Below are positions 18,693-28,068 of a stretch of DNA of 64,000 nt, piece by piece. Under the pieces are notes generated by a model. That model was not told the origin of the DNA. It searched no databases and was given only the letters and a program-made list of their open reading frames with translations. This stretch comes from an uncultured Flaviramulus sp. (GTDB lineage: Bacteria > Bacteroidota > Bacteroidia > Flavobacteriales > Flavobacteriaceae), in NCBI GenBank assembly GCA_947501105.1, contig CANMUP010000003.1, positions 558,001 through 622,000 on the forward strand. Reading direction: 5' to 3'. A program made the translations under genes and the position numbers. Numbering within the stretch: position 1 is the stretch's first letter; each line of letters starts with the position of its first letter.

Positions 18693-20726
18693 TTAAATTA
18701 ATCCGTTATATTTTCTTAAAAACCACTCGCTTGCCAAACTTAATGCTATTAATACAAGCAAGTATTTCCAGTCAATCAAAGGTATGGTATTTTTATTGCT
18801 TTTTTGTATAGTAGCATAATGATTATCGTTAACTAAGCCACTTATTAAACTATCTGTCTCATCAATAAAGTAGCTTTCACCACCACTGTTAGTAGCCAAT
18901 TGTCTTAACTTTGTTACATTGGCATTTAAAAATTGTTGCTCAACATCATATTCTAAAATTTGAAAAGTACCAGACTTTGAAATATTTTCGTTAGTAGCTC
19001 TAACTGTAAAGTTGTATTCTGAAGAAGGCAAGTTGCTTAAATCGACTTGATAATTATTGCTTTTTAAAATGAGTGGAAACACTTTCTCTTCATTAGTGAC
19101 TTTGTCTTTAACTATAATATTTAGAGTTTCCCTAGTATCAAACACATAGTTTTTATCGAAAAATTGAGCTTTAATTATTACGTTAGTATTTCCATTATAA
19201 AACGATTCATACTCAACGTTTAACCTGTTTCTACGTTTATTTGAAGCTAAATATTGAACAAGTTTCCCTATAAAATTGTCAAACGCATTAAACGATTTTG
19301 TGTTTATAAAGCTTTGCGCACGCCATTGCCATATATTTTCTCCAAACAAAATAGCTTCCCTTCTATTGTTTGCTTCATTTGTTGCTAGAAGCAACTGACT
19401 TGTTGAAACGTTTCCTAGTTTTTTATTTAAAATAGCTTCAAAAGGGACTGAAAAATTGACTGCTCCAAAATTTGATTTTAGAGGCGGAAATGATTCAAAA
19501 TCTAAATCATCTATAATAAAAGGTGAATAATTTAAATTTAATTCTGCTTGATAAGCTTCAGTTTGGTTTGTTATTTCGTGAGTAAAGTTTTGATTTATTC
19601 TATTTATAAAACTTAAATCGGTTTTGGTTCCAATAATTATAAATCTATTCTTGTTTTCTTTGTTAAGTGTATCAAATAAATTATTAAATTTACTGTTTGG
19701 CTGATTAATTATAATCAATTGAAAATCATTTATTTGACTAATAATTTTATTTGGATTTATGAGCGTAACTGATCGTTGTTCATTGCTTTCAATACTCTTT
19801 TTTAAAGCGCCTAAATCTGGGTGAGGAAAATCGGTAACAATAGCAATTTTTGTTTTTTGGTCTATAACTTCAACTGCAAAGTTTTTAGAATTATTAATAA
19901 TGTTTTTCTCGTTTTCGACGGGTAGTATTGTTGCTTTTAAACTACTAACACCAACTCTACTTGCAGGTAAAGCAAAGTTCATAGTTTTAGAATTTTTATT
20001 TTTTGTGAAATTTACTGCTTCAGAATATACCGTGGTATTTCCGCTAGTAACCACAAACCTAGAATTTATGTTGTTATTACCATTATAGGTGATTATTGCT
20101 TCAATGGGAAAACGATTTTTTAAATAGGCATATTTATTGACATTTAGTTGTTTAATTTTTAAATCGGTATGCGTTATTGTATCACCTAAAATTACTGGGT
20201 AAATTGGATTTTTATATTTAGAAGTTATAAATTCATAATCATTGCCATAGGTTTGATTTCCATCAGAAATAAGAATAGTAGCAGTATTTGTGTCTTTATA
20301 AATTTGCGCTAATTGATTAAACGCGTTTGATATATTTGTTTGTTTTTCAGAAAACTGAATAGAATCTGATAGTCTTAACTGTTCTCCAAAAATATATTTT
20401 GAGATATTAAATTTACTGTTTAACTCATCATTCTGTGATAATTTATCTAGAATGTTTAAAACATTCTCATTTTGATTTAGGTGCTTTATAGAGCTTGAAT
20501 TGTCTATTGCAAGAACTAAATTTGGCTTTTCAGTTGATAAAGTTACATGCTCAAATTTTGGATTAATGAGTAAAAGAAAAACTGAAAACAATGTAATAAA
20601 CCTTAAAAAAGAAAAAAGCATGTTCAATTTAGACATGCTCTTCTTTTTATAAAAATACTGAAAAAGCGCTAATAAAAGCGCTATAATTCCAGCAAGTATA
20701 ATATATAATAAGGTTTGTGTCTCCAA
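18693..20726 (-). CDS. VWA-domain membrane protein
   Basis: This 677-residue protein has two N-terminal membrane helices (about 5-25 and 36-55) and a von Willebrand A domain whose MIDAS motif DNSSS lies at residues 75-79. A large extracytoplasmic region follows, and one C-terminal helix (near 648-668, LIDWKYLLVLIALSLASEWFL) ends in a short basic tail. The layout is like that of the BatA/YfbK-type and glutamine-amidotransferase-like membrane proteins common in Bacteroidota, whose role is unsettled (stress tolerance or envelope assembly). It starts one base from the stop of the small secreted protein gene, suggesting coupling. Confidence 0.8.
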   Translation of the reverse strand: METQTLLYIILAGIIALLLALFQYFYKKKSMSKLNMLFSFLRFITLFSVFLLLINPKFEHVTLSTEKPNLVLAIDNSSSIKHLNQNENVLNILDKLSQNDELNSKFNISKYIFGEQLRLSDSIQFSEKQTNISNAFNQLAQIYKDTNTATILISDGNQTYGNDYEFITSKYKNPIYPVILGDTITHTDLKIKQLNVNKYAYLKNRFPIEAIITYNGNNNINSRFVVTSGNTTVYSEAVNFTKNKNSKTMNFALPASRVGVSSLKATILPVENEKNIINNSKNFAVEVIDQKTKIAIVTDFPHPDLGALKKSIESNEQRSVTLINPNKIISQINDFQLIIINQPNSKFNNLFDTLNKENKNRFIIIGTKTDLSFINRINQNFTHEITNQTEAYQAELNLNYSPFIIDDLDFESFPPLKSNFGAVNFSVPFEAILNKKLGNVSTSQLLLATNEANNRREAILFGENIWQWRAQSFINTKSFNAFDNFIGKLVQYLASNKRRNRLNVEYESFYNGNTNVIIKAQFFDKNYVFDTRETLNIIVKDKVTNEEKVFPLILKSNNYQVDLSNLPSSEYNFTVRATNENISKSGTFQILEYDVEQQFLNANVTKLRQLATNSGGESYFIDETDSLISGLVNDNHYATIQKSNKNTIPLIDWKYLLVLIALSLASEWFLRKYNGLI

Positions 20727-21284
20727 TTACTGTTTTACATTTATAAGCTCTAAAGAATTGAAAAAATATTTTGAATTTAAATTATCATCATTCTCTTTTA
20801 CGCAAATAACTTGAGCCGAATACAAACTAGTGCCGACTAAAATAGTTTTCATTCTAATTATATACTGGCCTCCTCCTGATTCCAGTTCTATCTTTGCGTC
20901 TCTACCGTTAAAGCCATTAAAAACTATTTCAGATTTAGATACTAGTGAGCCTTTTACATTAGTAACTGCACCACTAACAGCATTGTCTAAAACGGTATTT
21001 CTTCTTTCTAAAGTCTTTAGCCCTTCCGGAAAGAAGGAATCGGGATATTTAGTAAAGAATGTCATATAAACTATATTATCATCATTATTTGATTGCAAAG
21101 TATAAGTATACATTTTTACATTCCCTTTTACAGTAGGAACATCTGTAGATCCTTTTTCAGGGCTTGAAGGAAACTCAATAACATATGCATGAACAGTATC
21201 TTTTACTTTAACCCAATCATGGTTTTGAGCTATTAAAGCAGAGAAATTAAAAATAAAAAACAACAAAAAAACTAGCTTCTTCAT
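20727..21284 (-). CDS. Small secreted protein of unknown function
   Basis: This 185-residue protein has a clear signal peptide (residues 1-19, KKLVFLLFFIFNFSALIAQ). The mature part is beta-rich, with phrases such as YVIEFPSSPEKGSTDVPTVKGNVKMYTYTLQ. That pattern recurs in short periplasmic or surface proteins of Bacteroidota whose function is unknown. It lies between fabG (5 bases upstream) and the VWA protein (directly adjacent), so it may be an accessory of the VWA protein. That link is inference from position. Confidence 0.7.
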   Translation of the reverse strand: MKKLVFLLFFIFNFSALIAQNHDWVKVKDTVHAYVIEFPSSPEKGSTDVPTVKGNVKMYTYTLQSNNDDNIVYMTFFTKYPDSFFPEGLKTLERRNTVLDNAVSGAVTNVKGSLVSKSEIVFNGFNGRDAKIELESGGGQYIIRMKTILVGTSLYSAQVICVKENDDNLNSKYFFNSLELINVKQ

Positions 21285-21289
21285 AATGC

Positions 21290-22036
21290 TTATGTTAACA
21301 TTCCACCATCAACATTTAATGTTTGTCCCGTTACATAAGCACTCATGTCGCTAGCTAAAAACACACAAACATTAGCAATATCATCTGGAGTTCCACCACG
21401 TTTTAAAGGAATTGCTGCTCTCCATCCTTTTACAACTTCTTCGTCTAATTTAGCAGTCATTTCAGTTTCAATAAATCCAGGGGCAACTACATTGCTTCTA
21501 ATATTTCTTGAACCCAACTCTAAAGCTACAGATTTTGAAAAGCCAATAATTCCAGCTTTTGATGCTGCATAGTTTGTTTGTCCTGCATTTCCTTTTACAC
21601 CAACAACAGAGCTCATATTAATTATTGAACCTTTGCGTTGTTTAAGCATGGTACGCTGTACAGCTTTAGTCATATTAAAAACAGATTTCAAGTTAACCTC
21701 TATTACCTTATCGAAATCTTCTTCTGTAATACGCATTAGCAAGTTGTCTTTGGTAATACCTGCATTGTTTACTAAAATATCAATGCTGCCAAATTCGGCT
21801 ACAACATCTTCAGCTAATTTTTGGGCTTCATCAAAACTTGCTGCATTACTTTGGTAGCCTTTAACTTTAACACCCAAAGCATTTAATTCGTTTTCTAATT
21901 CATTTGCAGCTTCAACAGAAGAACTGTATGTAAATGCCACATTTGCACCTTGTTCTGCAAATATTTTTGCAATACCTTTTCCAATACCTCTACTTGCTCC
22001 AGTTACAATGGCTGTTTTTCCTTCTAATAATTTCAT
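21290..22036 (-). CDS. fabG: 3-oxoacyl-ACP reductase
   Basis: FabG is the NADPH-dependent ketoreductase of the fatty acid elongation cycle. The 248-residue short-chain dehydrogenase shows GASRGIG at 13-19, NNAG at 90-93, and the catalytic Ser143, Tyr156 and Lys160 in the segment from SSVVGVKGN to TNYAASKAG. The C-terminal YVTGQTLNVDGGM is the canonical FabG end. It is first in its run and has a consensus promoter about 95-120 bases upstream. Confidence 0.95.
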   Translation of the reverse strand: MKLLEGKTAIVTGASRGIGKGIAKIFAEQGANVAFTYSSSVEAANELENELNALGVKVKGYQSNAASFDEAQKLAEDVVAEFGSIDILVNNAGITKDNLLMRITEEDFDKVIEVNLKSVFNMTKAVQRTMLKQRKGSIINMSSVVGVKGNAGQTNYAASKAGIIGFSKSVALELGSRNIRSNVVAPGFIETEMTAKLDEEVVKGWRAAIPLKRGGTPDDIANVCVFLASDMSAYVTGQTLNVDGGMLT

Positions 22037-22057
22037 GTGTAAAATATGATTAGTTAA

Positions 22058-22079
22058 ATCCCTGTTTTACAGGAATGAC
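22058..22079. repeat. Small palindrome in the fabG leader
   Basis: The minus strand reads GTCATTCCTGTAAAACAGGGAT. A 5-bp stem CCTGT/ACAGG with a three-base loop lies within it. Its GTCATTCCTG start resembles intergenic palindromes that are common in bacterial genomes, but only one copy lies in this window. Confidence 0.4.
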
Positions 22080-22129
22080 AATTTCAAATGGTTTCTTCAA
22101 TTTATAAGTTGAAGACTATATATTCAATT

Positions 22130-22157
22130 CAAATATACTAAATACTAGTTGCTTCAA
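22130..22157 (-). promoter_or_regulatory. Consensus promoter of the fabG operon
   Basis: On the minus strand TTG (plus 22155-22157), a 17-bp spacer and TATATTTG (plus 22130-22137) match the Bacteroidota promoter consensus exactly. The -33 element lies just beyond the T tract of the sucD terminator. Confidence 0.85.
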
Positions 22158-22159
22158 AT

Positions 22160-22190
22160 AAAAAAACCTCACAAAATTCTGTGAGGTTTT
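22160..22190 (-). terminator. Terminator of sucD
   Basis: On the minus strand, an 11-bp perfect stem (AAAACCTCACA with TGTGAGGTTTT) with a six-base loop is followed by seven T. It sits 23 bases after the sucD stop. Confidence 0.93.
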
Positions 22191-22212
22191 CAATAGTATA
22201 TACTGTTTGTAT

Positions 22213-23085
22213 TTATGCTAAAACTTCAGCAATTTTCTTTCCAATTTCGGCAGGAGAATCTACAACATGAATTCCGCATGCTCTCATAATTTTCTTTTTA
22301 GCTTGAGCCGTATCATCACTTCCACCAACAATAGCACCGGCGTGTCCCATGGTACGTCCTGCAGGTGCAGTTTCTCCAGCAATAAATCCAACTACTGGCT
22401 TATTACTTCCACTAGCTTTATACCAGTTTGCTGCATCTGCTTCTAACTGACCTCCTATTTCGCCAATCATAACAACAGCTTCTGTTTCTGGGTCATTAAT
22501 TAGCAGTTCAACAGCTTCTTTAGTTGTTGTTCCTATAATTGGATCTCCGCCAATTCCAATAGCCGTAGTAATTCCTAAGCCTTGTTTTACAACTTGGTCT
22601 GCAGCTTCGTAAGTTAATGTTCCTGATTTAGAAACAATACCAACTTTTCCTTTTTTGAATACAAATCCTGGCATAATACCAACTTTTGCTTCGTCTGGAG
22701 TAATAACTCCTGGGCAATTTGGACCAATTAATCTACAGTCTTTATTCTTTATGTAATTTGATGCGATTATCATATCTGCAACAGGGATACCTTCAGTAAT
22801 TGTAATAATTACTTTAATTCCTGCATCTGCAGCTTCCATAATAGCGTCGGCAGCAAATGCTGGCGGAACAAAAATAATAGTAGTATCTGCTGCTACTTTT
22901 TCTACAGCTTCTTCTACTGTATTAAAAACAGGCTTGTCTAAATGTGTTTGACCACCTTTTCCTGGAGTTACACCACCAACAACATTGGTTCCGTATTCTA
23001 TCATTTGGCTAGCGTGAAATGTACCTTCGCTACCTGTAAATCCTTGTACAATTATTTTTGAATCTTTGTTTACTAAAACACTCAT
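22213..23085 (-). CDS. sucD: Succinate-CoA ligase, alpha subunit
   Basis: SucD is the CoA-binding and phosphohistidine subunit of succinyl-CoA synthetase in the TCA cycle. The 290-residue protein shows the CoA-binding start [12 protein letters not shown], then [10 protein letters not shown] near 122-131, [15 protein letters not shown], and the phosphorylated His near 248 in GHAGAIVGG. The partner sucC is not adjacent, as is common in Bacteroidota. It has its own -7 element and terminator and so is probably monocistronic. Confidence 0.96.
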   Translation of the reverse strand: MSVLVNKDSKIIVQGFTGSEGTFHASQMIEYGTNVVGGVTPGKGGQTHLDKPVFNTVEEAVEKVAADTTIIFVPPAFAADAIMEAADAGIKVIITITEGIPVADMIIASNYIKNKDCRLIGPNCPGVITPDEAKVGIMPGFVFKKGKVGIVSKSGTLTYEAADQVVKQGLGITTAIGIGGDPIIGTTTKEAVELLINDPETEAVVMIGEIGGQLEADAANWYKASGSNKPVVGFIAGETAPAGRTMGHAGAIVGGSDDTAQAKKKIMRACGIHVVDSPAEIGKKIAEVLA

Positions 23086-23118
23086 AAGAGATTATTTGTA
23101 TTTGTTTATATTGCTGAG

Positions 23119-23126
23119 CAAAAGTA
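23119..23126 (-). promoter_or_regulatory. Candidate -7 box of the sucD promoter
   Basis: The minus strand reads TACTTTTG, a full match to TAnnTTTG, 34-41 bases before the sucD start. No TTG at -33 is visible. Confidence 0.6.
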
Positions 23127-23188
23127 ATTTTTTGTATTAAAACTTTAAAGTAAAAACGGGTTTTTATTTAAAAACTAGCTATACTCTT

Positions 23189-24130
23189 TTACTTGTCTTG
23201 CTTTTTTAATTTTTCTAATATTTCTGGAATCTTTCTAATGGCGGCAATTTCCTTGTATTTTGAACGAAAGTCATCTGCTGGAATTCCAAAATAACTTTTC
23301 CCTCCTTCTAAAGATTTACTAACCCCAGCTTTTGCAGATATTACTGCTTTTGCTCCAATGGTTATAGCACTAGTTATTCCAACTTGTCCCCAAATAGTTA
23401 CTTCATCTTCAATAATAACGCAACCTGCAATACCAACTTGCGATGCTATTAAACACTTTTTACCGATAACTGTATCGTGGCCAATCTGTACCTGATTATC
23501 AATTTTTGTTCCTTCTTTAATAGTTGTATCTCCAGTAACTCCTTTATCAATAGTACAAGCAGCTCCGATGTCTACGTTGTTTTCAATAACGACGCGCCCA
23601 CCTGATTTTAGTTGATCAAATCCTGAAGGCCTATTTTTATAATAAAAAGCGCTACTTCCTAAAATACTACCTGCATGAATTTCGACATTATCGCCTATCA
23701 ATGTATTATCGTAGATACTTACATTACTATGAATAATGCAGTTATCCCCTATTACAACATTGTTACCAATAAAACAATTGGGTTGAATTATAGTGTTTTT
23801 CCCAATCTTTGCAGAGCTTGACATTTGGCTACTTGAAGATTGAAAGGGGCTAAAATGATTAGTAAGTTTATTAAAATCTCTAAAAGGATCATCACTAATA
23901 AGCAATGCTTTTCCTTCGGGGCAATCCACTTTTTTATTGATTAAGATAATTGTTGCTTTTGAGTTTAAAGCTTTATCATAATATTTTGGGTGATCGACAA
24001 AAACAATATCTCCAGATTCAACTACATGAATCTCATTCATACCCAAAATAGGAAAGTCATCAGAACCAATGAATTCACTATCAATTAATTGAGCTATACT
24101 CTTTAGTTTTTGTGGTTGAGGAAACTTCAT
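23189..24130 (-). CDS. LpxD-like hexapeptide acyltransferase (second copy)
   Basis: This 313-residue protein has an N-terminal LpxD-like uridine-binding domain (residues 1-95) and a left-handed beta-helix of hexapeptide repeats (about 105-275). His218 in QIGHDTVIG aligns with the catalytic His of LpxD. It is shorter than the canonical copy at 26974-27996 and differs throughout. It ends the lipid A operon, 85 bases after efp. Possible roles are a second acylation of a sugar nucleotide or an LpxD with another acyl preference. The family is clear, the substrate is not. Confidence 0.82.
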   Translation of the reverse strand: MKFPQPQKLKSIAQLIDSEFIGSDDFPILGMNEIHVVESGDIVFVDHPKYYDKALNSKATIILINKKVDCPEGKALLISDDPFRDFNKLTNHFSPFQSSSSQMSSSAKIGKNTIIQPNCFIGNNVVIGDNCIIHSNVSIYDNTLIGDNVEIHAGSILGSSAFYYKNRPSGFDQLKSGGRVVIENNVDIGAACTIDKGVTGDTTIKEGTKIDNQVQIGHDTVIGKKCLIASQVGIAGCVIIEDEVTIWGQVGITSAITIGAKAVISAKAGVSKSLEGGKSYFGIPADDFRSKYKEIAAIRKIPEILEKLKKQDK

Positions 24131-24171
24131 GATTTAGTTTACAGTACATAGTCATCAGTCTTCTGTATTTG

Positions 24172-24188
24172 AGCAAGAGTTTCTTGCT
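24172..24188 (-). other. Intercistronic hairpin between efp and lpxD2
   Basis: A perfect 7-bp stem (AGCAAGA with TCTTGCT) with a three-base loop lies in the 85-base gap. No T tract follows, so it is not a terminator. It could be an mRNA-processing or stability element. Confidence 0.4.
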
Positions 24189-24215
24189 GAATACTAAGCA
24201 CTGCTAACATATTTA

Positions 24216-24782
24216 TTATTCCTTTACACGTTCTTTATACGTGCCCTTTTCTGTTTCTACCTTAATTTTATCTCCTTCATTTATAAACAAAGGCACATTT
24301 ACAGTAGCTCCAGTTTCAACAGTAGCTGGTTTAGTAGCATTCGTTGCGGTATTACCTTTAACACCAGGCTCTGTTGCTGTAACTTCCAAAATGACACTCG
24401 CGGGCATTTCTACTGAAAGCGGCATGTTATCTTCAGAATTAATAATAACCGTTACCACTTCACCTTCTTTCATTAAGCCAGGATTGTCTAAAGTGGCTTC
24501 TACCAACTGAATTTGTGTGTAATCTTCAGTATTCATAAAATGGTAATAATCATCATCATTATATAAAAACTGAAATTTATGAGTCTCTACACGAACATCT
24601 TCTAATTTATGTCCAGCTGAAAATGTATTGTCGATTACTTTTCCGTTAGTAACACTTTTCAATTTAGTTCTCACAAAAGCTGGGCCTTTACCAGGTTTTA
24701 CGTGTAAAAACTCTATAATTTTATATATATCGTGATTGTACTTTATGCATAATCCATTTCTAATGTCTGATGTACTTGCCAT
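24216..24782 (-). CDS. efp: Elongation factor P
   Basis: EF-P binds stalled ribosomes between the P and E sites and relieves pausing at polyproline. The 188-residue protein has the three-domain length. The tip lysine is Lys32 in HVKPGKGPAF, the position that is modified in many bacteria. The final segment INEGDKIKVETEKGTYKERVKE is typical. It lies within the lipid A operon between lpxA (5 bases upstream) and lpxD2. Confidence 0.96.
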   Translation of the reverse strand: MASTSDIRNGLCIKYNHDIYKIIEFLHVKPGKGPAFVRTKLKSVTNGKVIDNTFSAGHKLEDVRVETHKFQFLYNDDDYYHFMNTEDYTQIQLVEATLDNPGLMKEGEVVTVIINSEDNMPLSVEMPASVILEVTATEPGVKGNTATNATKPATVETGATVNVPLFINEGDKIKVETEKGTYKERVKE

Positions 24783-24787
24783 ATAAT

Positions 24788-25573
24788 TTAGTTTGATTTA
24801 AAATATCCCTTCATGATGCCTCGATGTGAATTCTTGATAAATTGAAGAATTTCATCTCGCTCTGGAGTTGCTTCCATTTCAGCTTCAATAATCTCAGAAG
24901 CTTGTGTGTTATTATAATTTTTTTGATAAAGTATTCTGAATATATTCTGAATTTCTCTAATTTTTTCTGTAGTATATCCACGTCTCCTCAATCCCACAGA
25001 ATTGATTCCAACGTAAGATAACGGTTCTCTTGCTGCTTTTACATATGGAGGAACATCTTTTCTAACTAAAGAACCACCAGTAACAAAAGCATGATTTCCA
25101 ACAGACACAAATTGATGAACCGCCGTCATACCCGCCAAAACCACATAATCTCCAATAGTTATATGTCCTGCAAGTGTGCTATTATTTGAAAAAATACAGT
25201 TATTACCAACGATACAATCGTGTGCAATGTGGCAGTATGCCATAATTAAACAGTTATCACCAATAACAGTTTTCATTCTGTCAGAAGTACCTCTATTTAT
25301 AGTAACACATTCGCGAATAGTTACATTATTTCCTATTTCAACTGTAGTGTCTTCATCATTATACTTTAAATCTTGTGGAACAGCAGAAATTACTGAGCCA
25401 GGAAAAATGTTGCAATTTTTACCAATACGAGCACCTTCCATGATAGTAACATTACTACCAATCCAAGTTCCTTCTCCAATTTTTACATTATTGTGTATGG
25501 TTGTAAAGGGCTCAATAACTACATTTTTAGCAATTTTTGCACCAGGGTGCACGTAAGCAAGTGGTTGATTCAT
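24788..25573 (-). CDS. lpxA: UDP-N-acetylglucosamine acyltransferase
   Basis: LpxA adds the 3-hydroxyacyl chain to UDP-GlcNAc, the first step of lipid A synthesis. The 261-residue hexapeptide-repeat protein shows IFPGSVISAVPQDLKY near 56-71, the catalytic His118 in HIAHDC, and a C-terminal helical domain. It follows lpxC/fabZ after 3 bases. Confidence 0.97.
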   Translation of the reverse strand: MNQPLAYVHPGAKIAKNVVIEPFTTIHNNVKIGEGTWIGSNVTIMEGARIGKNCNIFPGSVISAVPQDLKYNDEDTTVEIGNNVTIRECVTINRGTSDRMKTVIGDNCLIMAYCHIAHDCIVGNNCIFSNNSTLAGHITIGDYVVLAGMTAVHQFVSVGNHAFVTGGSLVRKDVPPYVKAAREPLSYVGINSVGLRRRGYTTEKIREIQNIFRILYQKNYNNTQASEIIEAEMEATPERDEILQFIKNSHRGIMKGYFKSN

Positions 25574-25576
25574 AGT

Positions 25577-26983
25577 TTATTTAACTTTTGATATTTGAGC
25601 CATTAGTTCAGCCTCAGCACATAACTTACCATTAGAATAAGCATAACCCTGCATATGACAAATACCACGACGAATAGGTGTAATTAACGAACATTTAAAT
25701 ATTAGCGTATCTCCAGGAACCACTTTTTGTTTAAACTTAACATTATCCATTTTCATAAAAAATGTTAGATAATTTTCTGGGTCTGGCACCGTATTTAAAA
25801 CTAAAATACCGCCTGTTTGCGCCATAGCTTCAACAATTAAAACACCAGGCATTACAGGAGCTCCTGGAAAATGACCTTTAAAAAATTCTTCATTCATAGT
25901 CACGTTTTTCGTAGCTATAACATGATTGTCTGATAGCTCAAAAACTTTATCTATCAGTAAAAAGGGTTGCCTGTGTGGAAGCATTGCCATGATTTGAGTA
26001 ATATCCATTAATGGAGGTTGATTCAAATCAATATTTGGCACATTATTACGACGTTCGTTTTTAATAATTTTAGATAGTTTTTTTGCAAACTGCGTATTCA
26101 CAAAATGCCCAGGCTTGTTTGCAATTACTTTACCTCTAATTCTTGTACCAATAAGAGCTAAATCGCCTAAAACATCCAGTAGTTTGTGTCTTGCAGCTTC
26201 ATTTGGATGATGTAATGTAAGATTATCTAAAATTCCGTTTGGTTTTACGGCAATATTATCTTTTTTAAATGCTATTCGTAACTTCTCCATGGTTTCAGGA
26301 GACAGCTCTTTATCTACATATACTATAGCATTATTCAAGTCACCACCTTTAATTAATCCATGTTCTAATAGCATTTCAATTTCGTGCAAAAAACTAAATG
26401 TTCGCGAATCTGAAATATCTTTTTTAAAGTTAGAAATGTGATTTAAGGTTGCATTTTGGGTCCCTAAAACTTTAGTCCCAAAATCTACCATAGTCGTAAT
26501 TTGATACTCTTTTGCTGGCATTACCAAAATCTCACTTCCAGATTCTTCATCTGTATAAGAAATAACATCAGTTACAACATATTCTTCTCTAAATGCATCA
26601 AGCTCAACAATTCCAGATTTCTCAATGGCTTCAACAAAAAACTTTGAAGACCCATCCATAATTGGAGGTTCAGATTCATTTAATTCAATAATAGCATTAT
26701 CAACATCTAAACCAACTAAAGCAGCTAGTACATGTTCAGAGGTTTGTATTGTAACACCATTTTTTTCTATGCATGTACCACGTTGTGTATTGGTTACATA
26801 ATTTGCATCAGCTTCAATAACTGGCTCTCCTTCTAAATCTATTCGTTTAAAAGCTAAACCAGAATTAGCGATAGCAGGTTTAAATGTTAATGTAACATCT
26901 TTGCCGGTATGCAAACCAACTCCTGTTAAAGAAACTTCATTCTTTAAGGTTTTTTGTTTTATTTCTGTATTAACTATTCCCAT
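25577..26983 (-). CDS. lpxC/fabZ: Bifunctional LpxC deacetylase / FabZ dehydratase
   Basis: This 468-residue fusion is characteristic of Bacteroidota. The N-terminal LpxC part (1 to about 310) has the zinc ligands His84 (SEHVLA), His266 and Asp270 (HKLLDVLGD). LpxC performs the committed deacetylation step of lipid A synthesis. The FabZ part (about 325-468) shows [10 protein letters not shown], then His371 in KGHFPG and Glu385 in LIVEAMAQ, and dehydrates 3-hydroxyacyl-ACP. The fusion ties two enzymes that compete for 3-hydroxyacyl-ACP flux at a fixed ratio. Its start overlaps the lpxD stop by 10 bases. Confidence 0.97.
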   Translation of the reverse strand: MGIVNTEIKQKTLKNEVSLTGVGLHTGKDVTLTFKPAIANSGLAFKRIDLEGEPVIEADANYVTNTQRGTCIEKNGVTIQTSEHVLAALVGLDVDNAIIELNESEPPIMDGSSKFFVEAIEKSGIVELDAFREEYVVTDVISYTDEESGSEILVMPAKEYQITTMVDFGTKVLGTQNATLNHISNFKKDISDSRTFSFLHEIEMLLEHGLIKGGDLNNAIVYVDKELSPETMEKLRIAFKKDNIAVKPNGILDNLTLHHPNEAARHKLLDVLGDLALIGTRIRGKVIANKPGHFVNTQFAKKLSKIIKNERRNNVPNIDLNQPPLMDITQIMAMLPHRQPFLLIDKVFELSDNHVIATKNVTMNEEFFKGHFPGAPVMPGVLIVEAMAQTGGILVLNTVPDPENYLTFFMKMDNVKFKQKVVPGDTLIFKCSLITPIRRGICHMQGYAYSNGKLCAEAELMAQISKVK

Positions 26984-27996
26984 TTATTTTTTTCTAAATC
27001 ATTAATGTTTTTAACAATTTTTGGTAAGTTTTTAAAATGAACATACGATTTGTTATAGTCTCCATATGGTAAAGCTGGAGAGCCTTGCAACACTTCATTA
27101 TCTTTTACATTTCTACCAATTCCAGATTGAGCTTGTATTTTTACATTATTACCAATAGTTATGTGTCCAACAATACCTACTTGACCTCCTATTTGGCAAT
27201 TTTCTCCTATTTTAGTAGAGCCAGCAACCCCGGTTTGAGCTGCAATCACTGTATTTCTACCAATCTCTACATTATGAGCTATTTGAATTTGATTATCTAA
27301 CTTAACACCTTTCCTTATAACAGTTGAGCCCATAGTCGCTCTATCTATTGTAGTAGCAGCACCAATATCAACATAGTCCTCAATAATTACATTTCCAATT
27401 TGAGGCACTTTACTATATTCACCTTTTTCGTTTGGAGCAAAACCAAAACCATCAGCTCCAATAATAGCTCCTGAATTTATTACACAATGTTTTCCTATAA
27501 TACAATCTGAATAAATTTTAGCTCCAGAAAATATTGTAGTATTATCATCTATGGCTACATTATCACCTATATATGAGTTTGGACAAATTTTAACATTATC
27601 ACCTATACTTACATTTTCACCTATATATGAAAACGCACCTATATATATATTGTCGCCATATTTAGCAGTATCTGCAATGAAAATTGGACTTTCTATACCT
27701 ACTTTGTTATTCTTTACCTCGTTATAGTACTCAAGTAATTTTGAGAATGATTCGTAAGCATCATCAACTTTTATGAGTGTTATTTTAATTTCGTTTTCTG
27801 GTAGAAATGATTTATTTACTATAGCAATTGATGCCCTTGTTGAATATATATATGAAGTGTATTTTGGGTTAGCAAGAAATGTTAACGACCCTTCTGTACC
27901 TTCCTCAATCTTTGATAATTTTGAGACTTCAACATCTGGATTACCAACTATCTCTCCTTCTAATATGTCTGCAATTTGCTGTGCTTTAAATTTCAC
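26974..27996 (-). CDS. lpxD: UDP-3-O-acylglucosamine N-acyltransferase
   Basis: LpxD adds the second 3-hydroxyacyl chain to make UDP-2,3-diacylglucosamine. The 340-residue protein has the N-terminal uridine-binding domain (1-100), a hexapeptide beta-helix (about 110-310), and the catalytic His241 in [10 protein letters not shown]. It is first in the operon, with a -7 box just upstream. Confidence 0.96.
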   Translation of the reverse strand: MKFKAQQIADILEGEIVGNPDVEVSKLSKIEEGTEGSLTFLANPKYTSYIYSTRASIAIVNKSFLPENEIKITLIKVDDAYESFSKLLEYYNEVKNNKVGIESPIFIADTAKYGDNIYIGAFSYIGENVSIGDNVKICPNSYIGDNVAIDDNTTIFSGAKIYSDCIIGKHCVINSGAIIGADGFGFAPNEKGEYSKVPQIGNVIIEDYVDIGAATTIDRATMGSTVIRKGVKLDNQIQIAHNVEIGRNTVIAAQTGVAGSTKIGENCQIGGQVGIVGHITIGNNVKIQAQSGIGRNVKDNEVLQGSPALPYGDYNKSYVHFKNLPKIVKNINDLEKNKWE

Positions 27997-28026
27997 ACTT
28001 TAGTTTTTGTTGTTTTTTGATTACCG

Positions 28027-28034
28027 CAAAAATA
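28027..28034 (-). promoter_or_regulatory. Candidate -7 box of the lpx operon
   Basis: The minus strand reads TATTTTTG, a full match to TAnnTTTG, 31-38 bases before the lpxD start. No TTG was seen at the right spacing. Confidence 0.6.
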
Positions 28035-28068
28035 GGAAAAATGTAGTAAAGTTTTCATGTGTTACTAT

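Noticed and set aside
24139-24210. A 23-codon frame on the minus strand between efp and lpxD2 (MLAVLSIQQETLAQIQKTDD and three more residues).
   Set aside because: It is short, lacks a signal peptide or codon run and no attenuator follows. The hairpin in it has no T tract.
25176-25556. A 126-codon frame opposite lpxA.
   Set aside because: It is antisense to a well conserved hexapeptide-repeat gene, whose periodicity gives long open frames on the other strand.
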